Virus record (IMG/VR): IMGVR_UViG_3300020603_000019
Coordinates: 1 to 56,112 of that record
Reading direction: 5' to 3' (one strand)
Source: a virus
Length of the DNA stretch: 56,112 nucleotides
This document shows positions 47,432 to 53,277 of this stretch, in pieces. The notes under the pieces are model-generated. The model saw nothing but the letters and a program-made list of their open reading frames with translations, ran no database searches and was not told the DNA's origin. The position numbers and the translations under genes were made by a program. The stretch's first letter is position 1. Each line of letters starts with the position of its first letter.

Positions 47432-47743
47432 ATGCCTGGTGTTAAGCGGATTAGTGACGGAATCCCAAAGGCGTTTAGCCTAGCTGGGCATAACATTGAA
47501 ATAGTTAATATCCCCCGCAGGAAATGGAAGCATGGCAAAGATTGCGTAGGAATGTGGCTGCCAGAGCAGTACAGGATTGAGTTACTGGCGTCACTTAAAG
47601 GAACATACAGGCAGCAGGTATTTCTGCACGAGGCGGTCCACGCAATTCTTGACGTGGCCGGTTACTACGAACTTTCAGCAGACGAGCCGCTCGTGGATCG
47701 AGTGTCGCATCTGTTGCATCACATGTTGATATCGATGGAGTGA
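47432..47743 (+). CDS. Metallopeptidase-like protein with HEAVH motif (103 aa)
   Basis: VFLHEAVHAILD is an HExxH zinc-binding motif near residue 68, set in a short alpha/beta protein (KRISDGIPKAFSLAGHNIEI at the start). The size fits single-domain phage zincin proteins (ImmA-like). A true third ligand is not certain; downstream D residues in DEPLVDR are candidates. GGGGG precedes the ATG. Target unknown. Confidence 0.7.
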   Translation: MPGVKRISDGIPKAFSLAGHNIEIVNIPRRKWKHGKDCVGMWLPEQYRIELLASLKGTYRQQVFLHEAVHAILDVAGYYELSADEPLVDRVSHLLHHMLISME

Positions 47744-47751
47744 GTTTGCTT

Positions 47752-47994
47752 ATGGAAGATGTGGTCAATAAGCCGAAGCATTACAACACTGGTGAGATCG
47801 AGTGTATCGAAGCTATAAAAGCTAGCATGTCTCCTATTGAGTTCAGGGGTTATCTGAAAGGGAATATCCTGAAGTACTTGTGGCGATACAACTATAAGGG
47901 CAAGCCAGCCGAAGACGTTGATAAGGCAGCGTGGTACCTAGCTAGGTTGCAGGAGGAGTTAAAAAATGGTTATGGCTGGCGCAAATGGCTATGA
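47752..47994 (+). CDS. DUF3310 (SaV-like) protein (80 aa)
   Basis: The protein shows the family core: NKPKHYNTGEIECIEAIKA, FRGYLKGNILKYLWRYNYKGKPAEDVDKAAWYLARLQEEL. DUF3310 proteins are common in phages near nucleotide or replication genes, with no known activity. I chose the ATG at 47752, since GGAG lies about ten bases upstream; a GTG at 47740 is possible. Confidence 0.85.
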   Translation: MEDVVNKPKHYNTGEIECIEAIKASMSPIEFRGYLKGNILKYLWRYNYKGKPAEDVDKAAWYLARLQEELKNGYGWRKWL

Positions 47995-48073
47995 CGCAGG
48001 TTGTAAAAGCGTAGTCGGCCGTCTCTTGTGCGCTTGCGTATTAGTGCTGGCATGGCACGCTATTCTGATATAA
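47966..48073 (+). CDS. Small membrane peptide at the end of the late operon (35 aa)
   Basis: A strong GGAGGAG ribosome site lies inside the DUF3310 gene, eight bases before the ATG. The peptide has a basic start and one membrane segment (VVGRLLCACVLVLAWHAILI). It overlaps DUF3310 by 29 bases. It is the last rightward gene and may be a lysis helper, but this is a guess. Confidence 0.5.
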   Translation: MVMAGANGYDAGCKSVVGRLLCACVLVLAWHAILI

Positions 48074-48095
48074 AACAAAATAAGAGTAAGAAGAA

Positions 48096-48174
48096 GAGCC
48101 GGGTGAGATAGTTGGGTTTGCTCACTCTAGGCATCCGGTGGAGGCCACACATTGCTGCTGGCCACACCCGGCTC
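48096..48174 (-). terminator. Three-way-junction terminator at the convergence point
   Basis: Outer perfect 10-bp arms GAGCCGGGTG/CACCCGGCTC enclose two inner hairpins (GTGAG/CTCAC and GGCC/GGCC). In the leftward sense it is followed by a pyrimidine-rich tract (CTTCTTCTTACTCTTATTTTG). It lies between the last rightward gene and the last leftward gene, so it should terminate the leftward arm and perhaps both. Confidence 0.65.
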
Positions 48175-48176
48175 CC

Positions 48177-48500
48177 CTAAAACGGACTGGAGTAGTAAGA
48201 GACGACAGTCTGCAGTGCTTTTACGTATTCGTCAATCTTTTGGACGTCGTTGTCTTTGTCGATAAAAAAGACTGGGGTTCCCCGGCCTTTGGCTCGTAGT
48301 TTGCGGTCTTTTTGCAAGGTGGCAATAGCATCTTTCATTCGCTTTACCATCAAGGGTTCGATTAGCTCGTCTATTAACTCAGAAAAACCTTTGTCTAGTT
48401 TTTGCAGCGCTGGTGTGAGCTGGCGCTGTTGTATCTTCATAGCACGGGTTTTTCCCATAACTTTTTCAAGGACGGTTTTTGAGTATTTGATGTGGCTCAT
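48177..48500 (-). CDS. Hypothetical protein (107 aa)
   Basis: Basic, helical protein (KTRAMKIQQRQLTPALQKLDKGFSELIDELIEP) with a Lys/Arg-rich middle. It is the last gene of the leftward arm before the convergence hairpin. No family recognised. Confidence 0.6.
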   Translation of the reverse strand: MSHIKYSKTVLEKVMGKTRAMKIQQRQLTPALQKLDKGFSELIDELIEPLMVKRMKDAIATLQKDRKLRAKGRGTPVFFIDKDNDVQKIDEYVKALQTVVSYYSSPF

Positions 48501-48504
48501 GTTC

Positions 48505-48702
48505 TTAGGGCTCTTTTAGCCAGTGCGAGTTGGACGACTCAAGCTCGTCGATGCGTGTTTTTAGCTGGTCGATCTCGTAAAGGTAAGCACGGATGCGACT
48601 GCGTAGTTCGTAGATCTCAGCCCATAGTTTCTGTGGGGTGTCGAGTTTATAGTCGATTTCTCGTTGCCAGGAGCCTGGCGGGCTTTCTTTATCGTACTGC
48701 AT
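48505..48702 (-). CDS. Small coiled-coil protein (65 aa)
   Basis: GAGGATTC precedes the ATG. The C-terminal half is a regular coiled coil (AEIYELRSRIRAYLYEIDQLKTRIDELESS). Likely oligomeric. Function unknown. Confidence 0.6.
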   Translation of the reverse strand: MQYDKESPPGSWQREIDYKLDTPQKLWAEIYELRSRIRAYLYEIDQLKTRIDELESSNSHWLKEP

Positions 48703-48716
48703 GAATCCTCAGTAGA

Positions 48717-49130
48717 TTACCTTGGCTTTTGTTTATCTTTAAACGTGCAAAACTGTACTATCCAAGAAGCTATTTGATTTCGTGGCGCAGCTTCTTGAAG
48801 GAAGTTGGTTTTAGAAATATTAGTATTCCAACGTTTGTCTAATAGTATTAACGCTTGATTGCTAACACCAACCACTAGCGCAACAGGTTGTGACAAGTCG
48901 TACAACGTGTTTAGCCAGTGTTTTTGCTGAGGTGTAAGGCAAGTTTTTATTAGCGTTGATTTGCGTTTAGGTAGGGATTTTATGTATTTGTATTCGACAA
49001 AGAGTGTGCTGGCAGGCCCCGCGTAGAACGCGTCGGGGACACCGCCAGCAAATGTGTCGTGAATCTTCCACCGGAAGATTTCCGGTGGAAGATCCGCGTG
49101 CACGGCTCGAATAAAACCGTGCTCGTTCAT
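48717..49130 (-). CDS. PD-(D/E)XK nuclease (T7 endonuclease I / VRR-NUC-like)
   Basis: The 137-residue protein has FAGGVPDAFYAGPASTLFVEYKYIK, matching the GxPD...fvEyK catalytic pattern of T7 endonuclease I-like and VRR-NUC nucleases. Such enzymes cut branched DNA and support recombination or packaging. The rest is helical. A perfect inverted repeat near the start of the gene (49063-49093) covers codons for LPPEIFRWK. Weak ribosome site. Confidence 0.75.
   Translation of the reverse strand: MNEHGFIRAVHADLPPEIFRWKIHDTFAGGVPDAFYAGPASTLFVEYKYIKSLPKRKSTLIKTCLTPQQKHWLNTLYDLSQPVALVVGVSNQALILLDKRWNTNISKTNFLQEAAPRNQIASWIVQFCTFKDKQKPR
49063..49093. repeat. Perfect inverted repeat within the nuclease gene
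   Basis: Two 14-base arms (ATCTTCCACCGGAA and its complement) are separated by three bases. Because the arms are fully complementary, the two strands encode nearly the same residues (LPPE and FRWK). A very stable hairpin or cruciform can form. Confidence 0.9.
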
Positions 49131-49139
49131 TCGCCAATG

Positions 49140-49862
49140 TTAGGCAGCGTTGCGCCCGGCATGTGCGAGGTAAACGCTTTTGGAGTACTCGTAGTCTTCT
49201 TTAGTCGCCCAGCCGACCCACTCTGCCTCGAGGTTCATGAACTGCGCTCCGGCTTTGTTGGTTACGGATACAGACTTTAGCTTCCATAGACCGGCAAAAC
49301 GGTTGCCGCCTTTGAGGCCAATCATCGAGTTCCAATTGCGCGAGATGCGCATTTTTGAGCTTGAGAAGTCCATGATTACAGGCGTACGGTCAAGCTCACC
49401 GGTTTCTGGATTTTTGACCAGTAGGACGTGCGAATGCGTATCCGTGATAGTGTAATCCTGCGGTTTGTCTTGTTTCTTAATGGCTTCTTCCGCAGCGGAC
49501 TGAGAAGTAAACGAACCAAGGATTCCGCCGCCAGCGTCGCGTGTACGCCATACGACGTACTCGTTTTTGAACAACAGACTGACTACGTACAGAGCTTCGC
49601 CGTAGTTGTGTCCGGTCAGCGAGTTGAGGAAATGACCAGGCTCAGCTCCAGGAATGTACTTGGAGTTGTACTTGTCTACTTCGTCCGACATCTTCTGAAG
49701 AAGTTTGACGCGAGGGATGGTAACGTGCTGACCGACGTTTTCGTTGCCAAGGCCAGTGCCACCATCTTCGGCAATGTGGGCGGGTAATGAATCGCTACTG
49801 GAAGCCATTACAATTGAAGTAGATGGTTTTTCCTTGACGACAGCGTTTGATATTTTAGACAT
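49140..49862 (-). CDS. Possible single-stranded DNA-binding protein (240 aa)
   Basis: The protein has a disordered Ser/Lys N-terminus, a beta-rich core (GGTGLGNENVGQHVTIPRVKLLQKMSDEVDKY, GHFLNSLTGHNYGEALYVVSLLFKNEYVVW) and a basic middle. It resembles phage ssDNA-binding proteins found beside polymerase and helicase genes. The acidic C-terminal tail typical of classic SSBs is not obvious. AAAGGAAAC precedes the ATG. Function inferred by context. Confidence 0.5.
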   Translation of the reverse strand: MSKISNAVVKEKPSTSIVMASSSDSLPAHIAEDGGTGLGNENVGQHVTIPRVKLLQKMSDEVDKYNSKYIPGAEPGHFLNSLTGHNYGEALYVVSLLFKNEYVVWRTRDAGGGILGSFTSQSAAEEAIKKQDKPQDYTITDTHSHVLLVKNPETGELDRTPVIMDFSSSKMRISRNWNSMIGLKGGNRFAGLWKLKSVSVTNKAGAQFMNLEAEWVGWATKEDYEYSKSVYLAHAGRNAA

Positions 49863-49876
49863 GTAGTTTCCTTTAG

Positions 49877-50299
49877 TTAAAGTGAACGAAAGTTGATTTT
49901 ACGGATGACCCTGGGCGAAAGACCGGGGACTCCTTCCCCGAGCTTCAGCAGCTCTCGGTAAGCCGTTGAGCTAATCCTCCGTTGAATCAAACTGAAGTCA
50001 CGGGTCTCGACGACGTAGTCATACAGGGCGTCCCAATTGACTACTTCCGGGACCGTGTCTTCATTGATGGATACCGAATAGTCGCCGTTGGCAGTCCGGG
50101 ATAACCCTTCGCTATCCATTTTCTTGAGCAGCGCAAGATCGATTTCGTCTTGTGATGCGTTTAGTTCCTTGAGTTGTTTGTTTAGTTTGTCGATTTGGCG
50201 CTTGAAGTCAGCGCGCTTTTCGATAAGAGCATTGATGCTGAGCGAGAGCAGCAGGTCTTGCTCTACTTCATAAGGGACAAGTACTTCAGCTGTATTCAC
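49877..50299 (-). CDS. Coiled-coil protein beside helicase (140 aa)
   Basis: Starts at GTG overlapping the helicase stop, with GAGGAAAG upstream. Residues 18-60 form a coiled coil (LIEKRADFKRQIDKLNKQLKELNAS); the C-terminal part (GEGVPGLSPRVIRKINFRSL) recurs in phage proteins close to recombination genes. It may be a nuclease-inhibitor or adaptor of the helicase. Not proven. Confidence 0.6.
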   Translation of the reverse strand: MNTAEVLVPYEVEQDLLLSLSINALIEKRADFKRQIDKLNKQLKELNASQDEIDLALLKKMDSEGLSRTANGDYSVSINEDTVPEVVNWDALYDYVVETRDFSLIQRRISSTAYRELLKLGEGVPGLSPRVIRKINFRSL

Positions 50300-51645
50300 G
50301 AAGCTTTCCTCATAGGGGTTAGTTTGTTTAGGATTGAAAGGAGCTCATCCATACGCTCGAGCTTGCCCTCGAGCTTGGTGTAGACGTCTGGTTCCCAGGT
50401 ATCGCTGGCAGCAATATGTATAACCTCGGTCTTTTGGGTCTGACCGGTGCGGTAGATGCGGCGGTTGAACTGTTGGTAGTGTTCTGCGTTGTACGTTGGA
50501 GACGCCCAGATAACGCTGGTAGCAGTGGTCAGGGTTAACCCGTGACCGGCTGACTGAGGATGAGCGAATACAACCTGGAGTTGCCCGGCTTGCATTCGAT
50601 CGACGATGTCTTTGCGCTTATTGGCAGGCGTGTCGCCGTCAATTACGCCGTACTCTATCTTCATCTTGTCAGCTAGCTTAGTGAGATGCTCACGTTCGTG
50701 CCGCCAGTTGAACGCTACGAGTGAGTGTTTGCGCTCACTTACGAGCTGCATCACCAGTTCGTAACGCTCTTCATGGACTCCAGCAACTATTCCGTCTTCT
50801 GTGTAAACGGCACCAGTGCAAAGCTGAAGTAGTTTCTTGACGCGGGCACCGGCGTTGATTGCATTAATTGTTGCTTTGCCGGTGTAAAGAACAGAGTCTT
50901 CGGCTAGAAGCTTATACTGCTCCATGATGGCTGGCGTTAGTTGTACACACATTGTATGTACAGATTGCTCTGGCATGTCGATGCAGTCTTCAAGACGGTA
51001 GCGAATGTTGATGTCTTTGATTGCTGCAGCAACGATCTGTTGGGCATCAGTCTTGTCGACCCATTCGTTGGCAAAGCCATTGAATCGTGAAGTGCAGACC
51101 GCCGATCGGAAACCATAGAAACGTTTTCCGAGCCGTTCTCCGTCGTCCACGATGAATGTCGGATGCCAGATGTCTAGGATGGTGTTGCTGTTTGGCGTAC
51201 CTGACATGGCGATGCGGTACGGAAACTTAGCAACTATTTTGGCAACTGCTTTACTGCGCTGACTGTCTTTGTTCTTGAACGCTGTGAACTCGTCGATGCA
51301 AAGCGTTGAGAATCCTTCCAGGAGTTTTTCGTTTTTTGCGAGCCACTTGGCTGCGTCGTGGTTTGTGATTACAACGTCAGCGTTGCCGAGAAACGCAGCT
51401 TCTCGGTTTTTGGCATACGCAACTACATGCGTAAGACCAGGTTGAAATTTTTTGATGTCGTCTGCCCAGGAGGCAGACAAGATTGATAGCGGCGCAAGAA
51501 CAAGCATGCGCCCTTCTTTACGCTTGACGTAGGCGTCAAGAACGCTGCGAGTTTTACCCGTACCAGGGTCGGACGTGATGAGAGCTCGCGGTGTTTTAAG
51601 TAGGAAATTAGTAGTTTTAACTTGATGATCGAACTGTTTAAGCAT
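50296..51645 (-). CDS. SNF2-like superfamily 2 helicase (449 aa)
   Basis: Walker A is DPGTGKT (26-32), motif II DEFT (118-121), motif III MSGTP (147-151) and motif VI QFNRRIYRTGQT near 405. The two RecA-like folds are complete. SNF2-type phage helicases remodel DNA or displace proteins during replication or recombination. It lies in the replication operon between the GP88 protein and the coiled-coil protein. Confidence 0.92.
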   Translation of the reverse strand: MLKQFDHQVKTTNFLLKTPRALITSDPGTGKTRSVLDAYVKRKEGRMLVLAPLSILSASWADDIKKFQPGLTHVVAYAKNREAAFLGNADVVITNHDAAKWLAKNEKLLEGFSTLCIDEFTAFKNKDSQRSKAVAKIVAKFPYRIAMSGTPNSNTILDIWHPTFIVDDGERLGKRFYGFRSAVCTSRFNGFANEWVDKTDAQQIVAAAIKDINIRYRLEDCIDMPEQSVHTMCVQLTPAIMEQYKLLAEDSVLYTGKATINAINAGARVKKLLQLCTGAVYTEDGIVAGVHEERYELVMQLVSERKHSLVAFNWRHEREHLTKLADKMKIEYGVIDGDTPANKRKDIVDRMQAGQLQVVFAHPQSAGHGLTLTTATSVIWASPTYNAEHYQQFNRRIYRTGQTQKTEVIHIAASDTWEPDVYTKLEGKLERMDELLSILNKLTPMRKAS

Positions 51646-51687
51646 TAGGAATATCTCAGTAAGGTTTCGATATTAGCGGAACTAATA

Positions 51688-52371
51688 CTAATGTTCAAGG
51701 AAATAAACCGGTTTTTCGCTATGCCAGCAGTAGCCGCAGTCGCCACAGGACTCCGTGAGCCCGAGCTGTTCGGGGCAGACGATGCCATTGTTACCGGCGT
51801 GTTGCTCGGACGCAACAACCTGGGAGCGAAACTCCATGTTGGGGTCGTCCGAGAAGCGGACGCGCCAGCGCTGAGGGAACGTGTGATTTAAGTTGCCGAT
51901 CAGTCTGCCGATCGTGCTGTCGTGGCGATGGTGCGTGTAGCCGAATACTTTGATCTGTGGCAGTGAGCACATCATGCCAAGCCAGAAGCGTACGTACTCT
52001 TCGGAGTAGAAGTCGCCGAGTACGTGCAAACGGACCACGAACCCTGGTTTGTGTTTCTCGGACAGTTGAACGAGTTCATTGGCCAGGGAAAGCTCGAACC
52101 ACGGATTGGTGTGGTCAAACCGATGAGCGAATGGCATGTTGTTGCCGTAGCAGTTCATCCACTGTTCGCAGTGCGATGGGCAGGTTTTACGTTCTTCGAG
52201 AGTTAGGGAAAAGATCGGGAGCCCCCGCCACATTCCTTTGCGGACGAGGGCCCCGAGTTTTTTATTACTGCTTCCCGGTTTGAGCATCTTGCCGTTGGGG
52301 GGCTTGATGCTCTTGCGGTATCTTGTTCGATTGGATAGAAGTTGAACGTTGATAATTTGCAGTTGAGTCAT
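51688..52371 (-). CDS. GP88-family protein (227 aa)
   Basis: The sequence matches the GP88-type phage family: LGALVRKGMWRGLPIFSLTLEERKTCPSHCEQWMNCYGNNMPFAHR, VVRLHVLGDFYSEEYVRFWLGM, VFGYTHHR, and a Cys-rich end (GIVCPEQLGLTESCGDCGYCW). The conserved Cys pairs (CPSHC, CY, CP, CGDC) suggest metal or Fe-S binding; a radical-like chemistry has been imagined for the family but is not shown. Located among replication genes. Confidence 0.85.
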   Translation of the reverse strand: MTQLQIINVQLLSNRTRYRKSIKPPNGKMLKPGSSNKKLGALVRKGMWRGLPIFSLTLEERKTCPSHCEQWMNCYGNNMPFAHRFDHTNPWFELSLANELVQLSEKHKPGFVVRLHVLGDFYSEEYVRFWLGMMCSLPQIKVFGYTHHRHDSTIGRLIGNLNHTFPQRWRVRFSDDPNMEFRSQVVASEQHAGNNGIVCPEQLGLTESCGDCGYCWHSEKPVYFLEH

Positions 52372-52441
52372 TTTGTTCTCGTAACTTTTTGAGAAATAAA
52401 ACTATTTCTAAGGCTGCAAGCAACCTCATGAAAAGAGCCAT
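52265..52441 (-). CDS. Possible small membrane protein overlapping GP88 (58 aa)
   Basis: AGGAGAAC precedes the ATG at 52441, a better ribosome site than that of GP88. The peptide starts MALFMRLLAALEIVLFLKKLREQND, a short hydrophobic helix with a basic end, then a Gln/Ser/Thr-rich stretch. It overlaps the GP88 gene by 107 bases in another frame, just after a terminator. It may be a leader peptide or a real gene. Confidence 0.4.
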   Translation of the reverse strand: MALFMRLLAALEIVLFLKKLREQNDSTANYQRSTSIQSNKIPQEHQAPQRQDAQTGKQ

Positions 52442-52477
52442 AAGTTCTCCTTGGGCTACGTGGGCTATGTATACCCG

Positions 52478-52505
52478 CAAAAAAAGCTCCTCATTTAGAG
52501 GAGCT
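52478..52505 (-). terminator. Rho-independent terminator after the Cas4-like gene
   Basis: AGCTCCTC/GAGGAGCT (5-base loop) is followed, in the leftward sense, by seven T. It lies eleven bases after the stop at 52517. It should separate the PrimPol/nuclease messages from the downstream helicase group. Confidence 0.88.
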
Positions 52506-52516
52506 AAAAGGAGAAC

Positions 52517-53266
52517 TTATTTAATCCCCCAAGTACACTCGGGGTGCTCACCTTTGCTGTACGGACACCATTTGCATGAGTCTTTGCTAGGCGTCGGGGC
52601 AAAGTCTTCGCAGGTTGTCATGATGACGCCCCTGCGATGGAAGCTTGGTGCGAACTGCATAGCTTCTGTTCTAGTAAACGCGCGAATAGTCCGCTCTCTT
52701 TTATCCAGATACCAAAGCTCGGTTTGCACAAGCTCGATAAGCGGAAATCGGAAGAAAGCGGCAATAGCGTACAACAAGCATTGCTGTGAGTGTTGTATTT
52801 CGTTGCCGAACTTTTTGCCTGTCTTAAAGTCGATGACTCGGACGCTGGTCTCGTCCTGATGCACTAATGCGTCAAGTTTGATGCGTGCCCAGGTCTGCGG
52901 CACCATCCAGCCTACAGCTTCCCACTCTATGCTGAACCCCCATTCGCCTTCGACTTCTACTTTGGCTTCGCTAAACAGGTGGCGAAGCTCGTGGAAGTCG
53001 TCTGCGAATTTGGCCAGTTCTGGCGGAAGCTCGCCGATCTCGCCTTTTATGAACTCTTCAGCTAGTTTGTGTATCGCGGTACCGCGATCAGCTGCTGAGC
53101 TTGGGGGCTCAGGGATTTTTTTAACGCGTTGGATGAAGATCCTGTACGGACACTCTTCAAAAGTCTTGAGAGCCGAATAAGACCACGTAGAAACAGGGCC
53201 GAATTTGTCGGGTTTTTGGAAAGCGTCGTCAGAGTCCGGCCTGGAGCTCTGCGTTAAGTTTTTCAA
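52517..53266 (-). CDS. RecB/Cas4-like nuclease (249 aa)
   Basis: WSYSALKTFEECPYRIFIQRVK, then DRGTAIHKLAEEFI, IDFKTGK and YAIAAFF form the PD-(D/E)XK core, with the catalytic D and K in IDFKTGK. Cys residues in ECPY and in CKWCPYSKGEHPEC at the end can form the Cas4-type Fe-S cluster. It likely processes DNA ends in replication or recombination. No ATG is available; TTG at 53266 is the most upstream start and has a weak ribosome site. Confidence 0.88.
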   Translation of the reverse strand: MKNLTQSSRPDSDDAFQKPDKFGPVSTWSYSALKTFEECPYRIFIQRVKKIPEPPSSAADRGTAIHKLAEEFIKGEIGELPPELAKFADDFHELRHLFSEAKVEVEGEWGFSIEWEAVGWMVPQTWARIKLDALVHQDETSVRVIDFKTGKKFGNEIQHSQQCLLYAIAAFFRFPLIELVQTELWYLDKRERTIRAFTRTEAMQFAPSFHRRGVIMTTCEDFAPTPSKDSCKWCPYSKGEHPECTWGIK

Positions 53267-53277
53267 AGTGACTATAC

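Noticed and set aside
48096-48174. tRNA-like cloverleaf
   Set aside because: No TTCRA in a T arm, no D-arm consensus and no CCA context; a three-way junction terminator fits better.
49059-49280. Rightward frame starting MNLPPEDFRWKI
   Set aside because: It mimics the nuclease only because of the perfect inverted repeat; the leftward frame has the catalytic motif.
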